The notes: generated from the letters alone by a model not told the origin. A DNA stretch of 64,000 nt from Heterobilharzia americana (GCA_944470555.2 OX104132.1:13277755-13341754), one strand, 5' to 3'; shown: positions 24,201 to 35,700, counted from the stretch's first letter. Numbers and translations: made by a program.

Positions 24201-27200
24201 AGGTCTAAATTTTCATTTCACCCTTCAATCATTACCCAGTATCAATAAGTAAATTGTACACTATGATATTCCAAGTATAACTTTGTAAACCTGTGAAGGA
24301 TACTCTCTGAAAGTTATTTTATATATCTTTAATCCTTTTATTTATATCGTTTACTTATCGATGTACTCTGAGATGTCAATTGATTTGAGCGAATACGTAT
24401 CTTTTTGAAAGTCTGATCAGATCAGCCTTTAAATGTGAATTTCTTTTACATTAAAGGTATAAGTATACAATGTTTATAGATAAACAGATCATTGATTGAT
24501 GTATACGCATTATCTCACGGGTGAGATTCTTGCTACGTGATGGAGGGGTGGGGATATTTACAAGTGCCGTAAATTCGGGATTGATGAAACACACAAGTAA
24601 TTAGACAATAGATGATAGGAAGTTAACATGGAATCAAAAGGGGGGGGGGAAATAATTGTAGTAGGATTACTGAATTATGTCGATAAAGCATTATAAGAAA
24701 TGCGAGTCTATGTACACAGAAAATGACGCAAAAAGTGCATTGTGCCTGTTTACATAAGCAACTGAACAAAATCTGAGTGTTACACGAGTAAAAATGAGTG
24801 AATGTTTAGTTAGACTTTTTATCCACACACTTTTCCTCTTATAATTCTTATCGCGACTACTTCAGTCATCTAGAGAAAACAATGATAAACCATATGTGAT
24901 GGTAGTCTATTGAAAACCGATTTGCAATTTAGAATGACATCGTTATTTTAACTGAATAATTACTCTCGATTAAATGCATCTAAATAGAAGTAGTAACTAG
25001 TGTTATTGCTTGTATTACACCGTTGTTGATTGGGCCCAATTGATCGGTCTTTGTATTGACATACGGGTTCCTGTGCGGATCCCTCGATATTGCCTGTGTT
25101 TTTAATTATATAGTAATGATGGATAGTGGCTAGCAGTGGAATCCAGGATGCGCATTTCGTCTTTTTCGAGACTCGGTCCCGAGTTCGAATTCCGGTGGGA
25201 ACAACACTCGCTAGGAGGCAGGTACATCCAGCTGACGAGTCCCAAATAGAACGAAATGCGCATACTGGATTCCACTGCCAGCGACTATCCATCATTACTA
25301 TATAAGAAGTAATAACTGTTTTACTTCAATCGCACCAGTACGCTTCCCTACTTTTGTCTAAAATATGTCTTGTATGGTACTTCCAATGCACTTCGCTCCA
25401 CAGAAGAAGCAGTTGGATTTGTGAATACATATTGATTTGGAAAATTTGCTAATATTGTTGTTTATTCACATTCTGACAGATCATGAAAGAACTAGCTGAA
25501 TTCCCTATACCATCATTAGCAGCTGTAAACGGTCCAGCTGTTGCTGCTGGTTGTCAGTTAGTTGCAGCTTGTGATCTAGCAATTTCAGCGAGATCTGCCA
25601 TATTCTCTGCCAGTGGTATTAAGCTGGGGCTATTCTGCAGTACTCCTGGTGTATCTTTAGTACGAGCGATTGGAATAAGAGCTGCTAATGAATTATTATT
25701 GACTGGTAAGGAACCTAATAATTGCCTATCTTTTTGTCTTTTAGTGCATTGTTATTATTATTTTCAGACGTTTGTGGTAGAGTTTTATACGAATCACTCA
25801 CCAGTTTCAGTAACTTGTTAGATTATACTCTTGAATCTACGACTCATTTATCTGAGCAGTCCAATTTCAGCCACTGGGTCATGAATTCATATCCCGCTAG
25901 ACCTAACGAAGTTTGAGTATTCAAGTAATAGTATCATTAACCGTCGTCACGCAGTATGTGTATCTTATTGCCTAGAACATGCCCTTGGTTGTGACGTTAT
26001 GTTGTTTTTATTCCTTTGTTACAACAATGTGTAAGAATATCTTTCGTTAGTTGTTCTGTGGAAACTAATATAATCGGTTGATGGCTGAAGTTGACGAGAA
26101 CCCTTGGTCTTAACAGGTATCGAACTAGCATATTTCCAGCTACCGGTTAAATGCTCTACTTTCTAAGCTACATAACAATCGAATCATACTACAACCTAAG
26201 TTTCCTGTGCACTTGATTAATCCGGTCTCTTCAACATCAGTCTGTCTAACCAAGGATATCTCAGATAGTCTAATTGACTTTACGAATTATGTTCGTATGT
26301 CAAGTGTCTACAAATCTTCATGAATGAATTATTACTCTTAGCTTGATTGTGCATTACTAGTTATCAAAATAAAGTAGTGTTAGGTAGAGCTCACAATTTC
26401 CTTTTCATCTTATTGTTCAACCTTCGTTCATAGTCTATTTTAATTCTAAGAAAATAAAAGTCTAGTACTGGGGTATTCCAATTGGTCGTTACCAGATTCG
26501 TTTTAGGAAGCTTACTTGAAGTAAATAATCTTAATATTCTAGGACATTTAGTGTGGTTAAATACTTCACTATGGGACATTGACCTAGTGATTGGATATTC
26601 ACTCTATTGCCTATTTGTATTTGAAGATTCGAGAGTAGAGCTTTAAGTTGTCATGCTGTAAGTTAAGCTGATAGCCTTATGACTATTAACTTATAGGATG
26701 AGTTGAGTTTGTTCAAACCTCCTGCTGTAGAAGTACATTCATATTCATTTAGCTTCACCTATAAATGTAAGTATTTCTCTCCTTTATCTTAGGTAAAAGT
26801 ATCAGTGCTGATAGAGCCTATGAATTAGGTCTTGTTCATCGTGTAGTTGAAGATGATAAACTATATGATGCTTCGATTGAATTTGCCAAAGAAATTACTC
26901 AACACAGTAAAGATGCTATGCAATTAGGCTTAAAAACTCTGCACAAGCAGGTAAGCTGATTATAATATTTTCTAAGTTTTTTATTAGATTCTCTGTGGAT
27001 CATTAATTTTCTTGTTTTTCTTTTTTAGCTGGTCAAGTTATGACTTAGAGGAGTCATTTGTACACACACTAGTTACTCATTGACTGACTGACGGACAAAA
27101 TCAACGTACAACCTCACACATAAGTGCATCGGCTCAACCTACCACACTTCATAGAAGTATACAAAGAACAGGGGGATAGAAAAGGAGTGACATTAAAGTA

Positions 27201-30200
27201 GATAAAGTTGTGTGAGAGAAACAATCTGAAGATAAAGGTTAGTATGAATATTCCAGCTTTAGATGTCAGGGAGTGAACACATCTGCGCTATTGTGATCGA
27301 TTTCCAGCCATGTCACCAAGGAATAGTCTTCAACCATTGGTTACTTTCGTCTCAGGGACCCCAACCAGGCAGTATGCATCTCCTCACACAACTCAAAGTA
27401 ATAGTCAGAGATTTCACTGACTGGTTTGGCCACCCTGGACCCTTTTGCAACCTAATGTCATATCCCCTAGCATGCCACGTTGAGGTAGGGGGTGGCTCGG
27501 CATGTGCAGTACATGTCTAAGCCATCTCAGTCGACTACGTTTCACAACCTCGTCAATCGACTTCCCTGTCTTGCCTAGTGCCTTTCGCCTGACCTCAACA
27601 TTTCTCACACGGTGATTCCACTACACGCGATCAGTGCTACGAAGACATCTATGATCAAACACTTGCAACCGCTTCATGTCGTCTACTTTCAACGGCTATG
27701 TCTCACAGCTGTACAACAGGACAGAACGGACTGAAGTGCATTATACCCGTCCTTTGATAGACAACCGGATATCTCGGTAGTCAGCGCCACAGGTGACGTA
27801 AGTTGGTAAGTGTTAAATGGGCTAATGCAACTCCGTAAGTAGGTAAAGTGATAGACACATTCCACTAGGAGTGGTTGCAGGCCAGTCCTGAAGCATCATC
27901 TTACATTTGACTAGTGGGAAATTCCTGCTAAACGCTTTTAGAATACTCTGTATTTCTTCAGCGTCTTCACCCATCAGGACAATATCGTTTGCATACCTCA
28001 ATTCAAGCAGATTACCCTAAGAGAACAGATCAGTCTCTCAGTCTCAGTCAGACCTATATAGGGTTATGTCCATGAGTACGTCTATGACGAAGTTAAATAA
28101 GAACTTTGACAGATAACATCCCTGACAACAAGGTAGCGATTAACATGATGGTTGCATACATTAGAAGTTTGAAAACTGTTAGGCAAGTGAATCAAAATTG
28201 CACCAGTGTACAAAATGCTAAAATACATCTCATTACTTTTTTTATTCTTCACTGTGCACATAAAACATTGATAAAGCCAAGATAATAAGCTTTATCAAAC
28301 AGAACATATATAGAAGATAGATATGATGATTGTACCCAAGTGATGTAAAGTAACTAGCTGAATACTCGACAAAATACTGTTTTCATCCTCGTAACTTGGT
28401 TTACGGACAGCACCGTAAAGATGAAATTGAATTAATTAACAGATAAAACTAACAAAGAGGAATATAAGAACTCAGGGAAGAGTTTACAGTTGTAATCTTT
28501 TCCATACTTAAGGTAATCTAAGCAACTATTACGAGCTTTGAAGTGTATTAAGTCAAGTCTTCATTCATTTTCGGTCAACTATCCGGGGACTTACTAACTC
28601 TACCGTATCCTCATCCGATCACCCTGAATATTCTCCCATTTCACCGTTCGTGTAAACACTACACTTCAGTTTGAAGAAGGAAATGATGTACGCATAGTTG
28701 TTTGTAGTTTAAGGTAATTTTATTTAGAACACAAAATTTGCACCAAGAAATGAGTTATAACATTTTACTACACTACTACGATCCATACTGTTGTGAATTT
28801 CTGACACTACTGGGTCATTCAGGCGAAAGTAGGTAAAGTTAAATTTGAAGCTTGGCCTCTTTTACTTGAAAAGCCGAATGCCTAAAGGCAGTGAACCAAA
28901 CTTCCTGTTGATGTATACTCACTCATTGAAACACAGGTCGTTCTACTGTTTCAGCATATACCACCCGTAGATCAGTTATCAAACACCTGCAACCGTAGCA
29001 ATATAGTTTTCTCTCAGTGGCCGTATTTCACAGTTCAACTGGTGGTAAATGAAATATCCTTTTAAAATTCCAACCACGTAGACTAAGCTTCCTCACACAG
29101 ACAATCGATCAACCGACTCTACTTGACATTGATGAAATAGCAATCGTACCACAAATGAACGATGACACTAACAAAGTAGCAGTCAGATACCCACAGCCTT
29201 TGCAAATTCTGTAATACTAGAAGTTTATAAACTTCAGGATCAAAATTTGGCCTGATAGAGTTGAATAAGTTGAGTATTGAGTAAATGGATAATAAGTGAA
29301 AAATAGTTGTGAAATTTTAATGAAGTAGAAAAATTAAATTTCTGACATTGTGTGACATTGTGGAACTCGTTACTTCAGGGAATAAAGCATGTACTAGTTA
29401 TCGACTGTTTTTTTTTTTAACAGTAAATAGTGGCGAATCAGATCACATTGTCTATACATTAGAATATGAGCATAAATGTCTTTATTATCGGTTTATTACT
29501 CTGGAGGTCATTTGTGATGTGAATGTGTAAGAAAAATACTATGCATGACAAATTTGGTTTGTTTGTGCATATACACCATCCAGGTTGGTTGGATGGTTAA
29601 GCCTTCCTTTCTGTTGAATGCGTTAAGTTTCAATATAATGTGAAATACCTCAGCTATTCTTTTTTTTTTTTAGTTTGAAAAACTTTTTAAAATAATTTTG
29701 ATATTTTTTTTAATATCAATTTTGTGTCTTTAAGATAGATGATATTAACCGCGATTGCCGACTTGATTCGTAGATTCTCTAGTTCTACAAGATTATTTGG
29801 CGGTCGTTTTATATAACTTGCATGTTCTTTAGCCCGAATGATGATCTCATGTGATGATTCCCCCAATGTATTTGGTATTTCAATCGACACAACCTAATTT
29901 GTTGACGCAGTTCTGTATAGAGATAAAAGGAATTTTATCTTTTAAGTGTTGATTGTCTTGTAAAAAGGCTCTAATTTGGTGCTCCTTTAAAATTGTTTTT
30001 AGCTGTTCAGTTTTACCTTGGCGGAATGGTAGAACTACTGTGCCAATCCAGGAATCATTTGAATTTCCTCTTGTATCCCTCTGCTCATGTTTGTGAATCT
30101 CTTGAAGGTTTAGCGCTGCTAAAGTTTGACTTGCTCGTAATTTATTCAGTAGAATCACAAAGCTCATCACGAATAAAGATGACAGGCAAACAAAAGTAAG

Positions 30201-31045
30201 AAACATATCAAATGTATTACATTCTAATAACTAACCTAAGAATGTCATTCAAAAGATTCGGAAACATGAATAGAGGGATCCAAGAGAAAAGTCAAATGAT
30301 GATTCTTGGATTAGCACAGTAGTTCCGCCATTCCGCCAAGGTATAACTGAAGAGCTACAAAGAATTTTAAGGAACCACCATTTACCGCTATAAAAACAGT
30401 CGATAACTAGTACATGCTTTTTCTACTTTTTTCTACTTCATTAAAATTTCACAACTATTTTTCACTTATTATCCATTTACTCAATACTCAACTTATTCAA
30501 CTCTATCAGGCCAAATTTTGATCCTGAAGTTTATAAACTTCTAGTATTACAGAATTTGCAAAGGCTGTGGGTATCCGACTGCTACTTTGTTAGTGTCATC
30601 GTTCATTTGTGGTACGATTGCTATTTCATCAATGTCAAGTAGAGTCGGTTGATCGATTGTCTGTGTGAGGAAGCTTAGTCTACGTGGTTATTGGCTTTTG
30701 AATTGTCAGCAACATTTCAGTTCTTTTCCGTTTATCAGTTCTGTGCCCTCATTATTCTTTTTGCTGCGTATTGTAAAGTTTCTCTCTGTCATGTTTCTGG
30801 TTATAGTAACTTGAACTGATGTAATTTTGTATGAGGCTCTTTTATTATTCTATCTGTTATCAAACAATGCATATATGCTATCATTATAAGTGAAAACAAA
30901 CGAAATTATCTTATTTCTTCCTCGTTTATAGGCTTCTTTACCATTAATGGAGGCTTATGCAGTAGCCACGGAGGCAATGGTACAAAATTTACAGCTTGAT
31001 GATGCAAAACAGGGTATTCAATCATTTCTAGAGAGAAAAAAATGA
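21038..31045 (+). CDS. ECHDC3: Enoyl-CoA hydratase domain-containing protein 3, four exons, 5' incomplete
   Basis: Four exons splice in frame to about 251 residues of a crotonase-fold protein that aligns end to end with animal ECHDC3 (about 300 residues, mitochondrial in mammals). In order: a first strand VQILTLNHPESANSLSL, the first oxyanion-hole loop FFSAGHNLKE, the second oxyanion loop NGPAVAAGCQLVAACDLAIS, GLFCSTPGVSLVRAIG, and a C-terminal helix ending FLERKK. The introns are 4184, 1087 and 3981 bases, all GT-AG. The Glu residues that act as acid and base in rat enoyl-CoA hydratase (Glu144 and Glu164) correspond to Q in GCQL and to a non-acidic residue before GLFC. This is also true of vertebrate ECHDC3, so hydratase activity is not expected. 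The N-terminal exon with the start codon and any transit peptide was not found upstream. The introns carry family A, SINE and Penelope-like debris. Identity is secure; biological role is not. Confidence 0.88.
22080..22445 (+). mobile_element. Family A tail fragment in ECHDC3 intron
   Basis: Interrupted reading of the family A C-terminus: GAGGAATCAATGGTTGGAGG (22330-22349) encodes the RNQWLE-like phrase and the 3' untranslated 'ATTCATTGCGTC' follows. It starts abruptly at about 22080, so it is 5'-truncated. A CT-rich run follows at 22450-22480. Confidence 0.55.
22450..23610. other. Intron sequence without identifiable feature
   Basis: AT-rich. A G-run lies at about 23233-23246 and a C-run at 22557-22565. 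No exon, SINE or RT motif is seen. Confidence 0.4.
23610..24255. mobile_element. Inverted pair of tRNA-derived SINEs
   Basis: The left unit, read on the minus strand, and the right unit, read on the plus strand, share a tRNA-like head (box A GTAGGTCAGT(C/T)GGTAGAGCAT, box B CTGGTTCGAA). They also share a common body ending in TTTCATTTCACC and CCAGTATCAATA. Left tRNA-like part: 23692-23753. Right: 24137-24195. The outer ends are complementary, giving a large imperfect palindrome centred near 23.95 kb. The relative at 40.2-40.5 kb has the same arrangement. The heads resemble tRNA but the acceptor stems do not close. Confidence 0.6.
25006..25306 (+). mobile_element. Sm-alpha-like SINE, palindromic, with hammerhead
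   Basis: A unique left flank (25006-25105) recurs inverted at about 58.75-58.86 kb and in part at 43.15-43.24 kb. It is followed by a palindrome (25106-25306) whose outer ends are TATATAGTAATGATGG and its complement. The right arm holds a hammerhead. The left arm holds its mirror with a damaged core. Between them is a box B-like GAGTTCGAATTCC. Confidence 0.65.
25224..25272 (+). ncRNA. Type I hammerhead ribozyme, Sm-alpha type
   Basis: Core CTGACGA (position 7 is free), then stem II GTCC/GAAC with one mismatch, then GAAA, then a minimal palindromic stem III (TGCGCA). The cleavage triplet is ATA before CTGGAT. Stem I pairs ATCCAG (25226-25231) with CTGGAT (25265-25270). The predicted cut is after 25264. 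All invariant core bases are present. Confidence 0.65.
25480..25705 (+). CDS. ECHDC3: ECHDC3 exon with second oxyanion-hole loop
   Basis: The acceptor TTCTGACAG gives phase 0 and the donor G|GTAAGG leaves phase 1. The product runs IMKELAEFPIPSLAAVNG, then PAVAAGCQLVAACDLAISAR, then IKLGLFCSTPGVSLVRAIG and ANELLLTG. The CQL and GLFCSTPG motifs are specific to the ECHDC3 subfamily, where ordinary hydratases have CEL and a Gln-Pro-Glu segment. Confidence 0.9.
26090..26195 (-). mobile_element. tRNA-like SINE fragment
   Basis: On the minus strand, TAGCTTAGAAAGTAGAGCAT (box A-like) precedes CTAGTTCGATACC (box B-like) by about 25 bases. The stems do not close well. It lies in an ECHDC3 intron. Confidence 0.4.
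26793..26950 (+). CDS. ECHDC3: ECHDC3 exon, C-terminal helices
   Basis: The acceptor CTTTATCTTAG and the donor CAG|GTAAGC are both good. The exon completes the split Gly codon and encodes KSISADRAYELGLVHRVV, then DKLYDASIEFAKEI and AMQLGLKTLHKQ. The GLVHRVV phrase is the usual crotonase 'A...GLV..VV' helix. Confidence 0.9.
27260..28130 (-). mobile_element. Family A non-LTR element, minus strand, in ECHDC3 intron
   Basis: Read on the minus strand from 28130 down: LFNFVIDVLMDIT (RT box B end), ELRYANDIVLMGEDAEEI (YADD box as YAND), VRSVLLYSCETWPLKVDDM, then VFDHRCLRS, NVEVRRKALGKTGKSIDEVV, RLRWLRHVLHMPSHPLPQR and the tail. An open frame of 64 codons survives at 27414-27608. The catalytic DD is ND and stops break the frame, so it is inactive. 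The 5' truncation inside the RT is typical of incomplete reverse transcription. Confidence 0.75.
29072..29333. repeat. Left arm of 262-nt inverted repeat
   Basis: The arm is complementary to 30428-30689 over 262 bases with no indel and one mismatch that I can find (AGTCAGATAC against AGTCGGATAC). It includes a 16-base palindrome GAAGTTTATAAACTTC. It flanks Penelope-like remnants and may be an inverted 'pseudo-LTR'. Confidence 0.8.
29687..30206 (-). pseudogene. Penelope-like element: RT end and GIY-YIG fragment
   Basis: On the minus strand, NSNDSWIGTVVLPFRQGKTE and LKTILKEHQIRAFLQDNQHL match the RT-to-linker region of Penelope-like elements ('VLP...G.SE.L..IL..H.I...F'). A second frame then carries EIPNTLGESSHEIIIRAKEH, a worn GIY-YIG region with the usual Arg and Glu-His, and ELENLRIKSAIAVN. 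The frame change and the short length mean it is inactive. It lies between the arms of the 262-nt inverted repeat. Confidence 0.6.
30238..30392 (+). pseudogene. Penelope-like RT fragment, opposite orientation
   Basis: The plus-strand frame reads REKSNDDSWISTVVPPFRQG, then EELQRILRNHHLPL, a diverged copy of the minus-strand segment just to the left. The two copies are therefore inverted inside the inverted repeat. One stop is in frame. Confidence 0.5.
30428..30689. repeat. Right arm of 262-nt inverted repeat
   Basis: Partner of 29072-29333. Near-identity over the full arm implies recent origin, or copying of one arm from the other, while the coding remnants inside are far more worn. Confidence 0.8.
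30932..31045 (+). CDS. ECHDC3: ECHDC3 terminal exon
   Basis: The acceptor TCGTTTATAG gives phase 0. The exon encodes ASLPLMEAYAVATEAMVQN, then LDDAKQGIQSFLERKK and a TGA stop. This matches the trimerisation helix and 'DG.EGI.AFL.KRKP' end of the family. Confidence 0.9.
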   Translation, partial: ASLPLMEAYAVATEAMVQNLQLDDAKQGIQSFLERKK

Positions 31046-31192
31046 ACACCGATTTAATCGAATGATGACATTATTATCGATTTCATTACTTGTCCTCCTA
31101 AATCTACCATATTTCAACCAGATTTATTAAATTACCATCTTTTGGTTTTATTTTTTTTAATCTTTCAATACAAATTTATTTTCAGTCAGGTG

Positions 31193-31198
31193 AATAAA
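31193..31198 (+). promoter_or_regulatory. Poly(A) signal of ECHDC3
   Basis: AATAAA lies 148 bases past the stop codon and is the first canonical hexamer downstream. Confidence 0.5.
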
Positions 31199-31282
31199 AA
31201 TATAAACACTTCAATTTAAAATTCGTTTCGTTTTCTTTTCCATGTTTTTGTGAATGGAGTGTGTTTCTTCTTGTGGATCAAA

Positions 31283-31286
<4 letters not shown>

Positions 31287-31355
<69 letters not shown>
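31287..31355. repeat. (TA)n microsatellite
   Basis: About 34 uninterrupted TA units lie between ECHDC3 and BLOC1S2. Confidence 0.95.
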
Positions 31356-31357
<2 letters not shown>

Positions 31358-32568
31358 GGAACTAAATTACTCTTCAGTTAATCTCTTACTGTCAGGGACT
31401 TGTAACTTGACCTGATAGTCGACTTCACTGATCATGATGACACATTCTAGCCTAATCGGCTGATATTCGATTTCATGTCCGAAATATCGACAGGTGAGTA
31501 GTGGTGCCAGAAGTAGCTAATCTGGCATAAAAGTATTAGGGAATAATTTCAGGTTATTGGGCAATGTTTCTTTTGTACGTGTAACTGTCCCCTTGCTCTG
31601 TGATAAGGATGAGATGTATTCAACGGGTTTTGTATGCAGTTAAAGAACCATGTGAATTTTCGTGCTCTATACGATGAATCATGTCTTTTGAGTGAGGTCT
31701 AATGATACGAGCTGGCTTTGCAAACGTCAGTAGGCGGTTTCAAAATTGTGATCCACGAGTTAAAATTCAGCTTCGCAGACAGATGAGGCATAAATAAACT
31801 AACGGTGCACCATGCTTATCACATGTATTTCCAGCTCAGTAGATTCTCTGAAATGTAGACCCATTACAAATTTAGTATAGTAATCAACTTGAAGTTTGAA
31901 GTCTTTTATCTGCTTGAAATATACATACAAAAAAATGCTTATCACTCACTAACTGTATTATTGTCTTGATGATCAAATACCATCGAACCATTTTTGTGTT
32001 GTATGAACTGCATCCTGAACAGTTGAAATCGTTTCTCATGTTTACAGCGAAATAAAAGGCATGCATTCCTACTCATCTAGCGTAGTGTTTAAGGTCTAAG
32101 TATAGTACGTGTTGTATTTTCTAATAACTCAAAAACAGCTTTCATTATCTTCAATATGAGGGCACTACCTATTATATCAGTAACTCACTGGACGATTGTC
32201 TGGTATTTGAAGTGCTATCTACAGAATTCGAATCTCGAGAAAGCTGAGGAACATCTGAATTCCCTTCCTTATCACCTATTACCACACTCTGAAGGCTGTT
32301 TCGCACAACTTCAAAAAACAAGTCATAAAAAGATTATTTTAAGATTATGGTTTTTATGCTAATGTTATTGTTTTATTTTTCTACCTCCCTGTAAAACTGT
32401 TCTATAGGACGATTGTCATCAACTGGGATTTAAAACACAAACTTTTTCAGACGTTAAAACTTGTAAAGCAAACCACCATTCAGACTAATATTACGTAAAT
32501 AATGAGGTAATAATAGCCTGACGTTTAGAATAGTGACATAAAGACAATCTGTCAATTCAAAGGTGAAA
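31356..32568. other. Intergenic region and presumed BLOC1S2 promoter
   Basis: AT-rich. No exon or repeat is recognised. No clear TATA box can be tied to a start site. Schistosome mRNAs may be trans-spliced, which sequence alone does not show here. Confidence 0.4.
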
Positions 32569-32707
32569 ATGAATCCCCAAGAAAATGATGCTTCGAAGAA
32601 GAAAGCTGAAGAACTTGTTGGCAAGAAGAATACAGCAGCAGTTGGACAATCAGCAATTAACCGAGCCACTAAAGCTGTTCGTGATTATCTAGAATATGAT
32701 TTTGATT
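32569..32707 (+). CDS. BLOC1S2: BLOC1S2 exon 1
   Basis: Starts at AAAATGAATCC and ends ...GATT|GTAAGT in phase 1. Encodes MNPQENDASKKKAEELVGKK and then a helix with ATKAVRDYLEYDFD. A GTG two codons upstream is not a credible start. Confidence 0.85.
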
Positions 32708-35700
32708 GTAAGTTTTTTGATTATGATTATTATTATTCCTCTTTTAAACGGAGATGATAACTGAAGTTGAATTTATAACTGCTAGATGTGGATTGGGACA
32801 AGAGAAAATAGGTATTAATTGAAGCGAAGTTGAAATTTAGGTTCCAGTCGAGTTGATTTGAGAAATTGTCTAACCAATAACCTCTGGTCGTCGTAGTCCA
32901 CTGACAACCCAGGTTTTCTCTAAAGCCAGCCGTAGTACTGGATTCATAGTATTTGTAAATACATAATTCAAAGAATAGTAAGTTACAAAAGGATTTCTGT
33001 TCAAGGTCAACGGAACGATAAAGATAAGTCTAGAAAAGGAATGACAAGATATTACCTGATTTTGCGGGACCATTTTGAAAATTTCCGAAAACTGGTCAAT
33101 ACCAGTATGAAAATAAATAAAATAGACTTTTCAGTTCGAAGATTTTTCCGAAGAAATACAAAGCAAATAAAAAAGCAACCTAGACACGGTACGGTGCGGT
33201 AATTTTAAGCCCATTGGGAAGAAAGTAGTTGCTTATACTTCGATTGAAGGCTTAGTTGAGGTTTACGCCTATGGATTACTAATGTTTCAGTTGCCTACAA
33301 ATATCTTTTCCTCACACTTTTTTGACGATTAGGTCGGAGATTTTAGAATACCTTCAAGCACGTTTTAAAAGAAATCTTGAATGCGCTAGATGCTTAACGA
33401 GATCGACTTGCTTTCAGTCGACAAACTTGATAGTGTTCATGGGTGAGTTTGGCAAATGAGCGAGTGTACACATTGATGAAACTGCTGACATGAAAGATGA
33501 TTCAAAGACTTGCAGCAAAGAATGTATTGTTCAAGGATTTGTGTAAGTGCTTATGCAGATGATGCCACCATACGTATAGCATATGAATAATGGAGAAGTC
33601 AGATGAAAATAAAACCCAAACCAAAGTGTCAATGTCACGAATTACAACGAAAACAAAAGATTATTTTTAAAGATTTAAAAAAAGACTGTCGATGTTTTGT
33701 AATTGGCACAACACAATACTGAGATAATTTAAATAATGATGGTATATAATATAATGTAAATTAATCAGTAGTTTGTAAAGTAATTCACTGGAACACTATA
33801 AAAAACGCCTAAACCAAATAAATCACACTGACCAGTCTCTTGAGAGGATTGTGTTATACTGCCTTAGTGTTATGTTTCAAAAACTGCTACCTGCTATGAC
33901 CTTTAACGATGCACGGATATCGAGTGCCAGCCACCAACGTTCAACAAAACTCCTAGTCGTTTCTCGAACTGACTAATTAATGCAGAAGATAAGATCGGAT
34001 GTGTAGAAACGTGTATTTGGGGTCGAAAGGCCGATAACCCAAAAACAAAGGGAAATACAACTAATATACCGATAATTCCCTGTTTAAAATAATCTTATTG
34101 TTGAGTGGTTGATCCACCGTCTATCTATCTAACTATAGAAGTGATAACGTAAAGTACATTTACATTGATCCCTCTCCTGACTGTTCATTTCTCTCTATCC
34201 CCATTTCACTTAGTTTACGTAATTCTGTCGATCAAGTCTGAAATGGCGTTTTACAGCTGAGAAATTTAATATGTGCTAATTGACATGAAACTTCTATTAA
34301 TGACCCTTTATTGTCTGTTTCCATCTACTTAATATTCAAGGGCGTCACAACGGTGTGTATCTTTTGTCTAAGTGATTATTCATAAAATTCGAATAGAACT
34401 ACAAGTTAGACAAAATGCTATAAAATTTTTGGGTTTGTGGGGATTTAGAGATTTTTCCAGTTGGTCTTCATCATGGACCGACATCAGTTGGAGGAACATT
34501 GAAAACCTGGGAGCCTTGGATAGCTATTTCGTCCTAGTATGGGACAACAGCGGACGCGCTGACACCACTATTGCAGAAGGTTTTGAAGGAAGGAAAGATA
34601 CCATGCTGATTGGTTGGATGGAGGACCACCATGTCAAACTCCCGAAGAAAGGCGACCTAAGCCTTTGCAAGAACTGACGAGGAATCATGCTCCTATCCAC
34701 CCCAAGCAAAATATTATGCCGCATCATCCTGGAGAGACTAAAAAGTGCTTCACATTCAAAATTACGACCGGAACAGGCTGGTTGGCTGGTTTCAGGAAGA
34801 ACAAATCATATGCAGATCAAATTGCAACGCTACTCTGCAAATCATCATATAACAGAGCATAGAATGGCAGTCAACTCAACTCTACCTCAACTTCATCGAT
34901 TTTGAAAAGGTGTCGACCGGGAAGTAATTTGGCAGCTGCTTCAATACTACTAAATACCAAAAACCTTTATCAACGTCATTCAACAGCTATATGAAAACGC
35001 CACATGTCAAGTCATTCACAATAGAAAGCTCAGTGACGCCTTTGAAGTGAGGACGGGAGTAAGATAAGGCTGCCTACTATCACCGATGATCTTCCTGGTT
35101 GTGGTCGACTGGATCATGCAGCAGACAACTATGAGGAGCGAGAAGATGGGCTTACGCTGGACCGGTGAAAAAATCCTAGAAGGTTTGATTTCATCGATGA
35201 CCTATGCTTAATGTCGCACAAACTCGAAGATCTACAGGCAAAAACCGACAAGTTGACAGAAGACGTGGGGCAGCAAAGACTGGACTTCCTTCAGGTGAAC
35301 GTAGAAAAGATAGAGGTGATGAAGATACCTAACCAACACTACCACCAACAACAAGCACCAATCACCATCAACGGGAGAAACCAAAAGGAATTATTCTCTT
35401 TCATCTACCTAGGCAACATCGTTTCAACTACAGGAGGCACAGGCACAGATGAAGATGTCAAAGCCAACCAGGATCGGAAAGACAGCAACACAGGCCTTCC
35501 TTCATTAACCTGAAATCAGTGTGAAGATCTACTGCACTTCATTCCACTGCATTCAGCATAGAGCGTGAACAACATCCGGATTTTCAACACTGATGTCAGT
35601 CAAGTAAGTCAGTGCTTCCATGTGATGACTGGGAGACTTGGCGCCTTACGAAAAGCATTTCCAACAAACTACAGACATTCATCAACAGGTGCCTACACTC

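Noticed and set aside
23225..24650. G-runs at 23.23-23.25 and 24.64-24.65 kb as G-quadruplexes
   Set aside because: Each is a single homopolymer-like run, without the four spaced G tracts needed.
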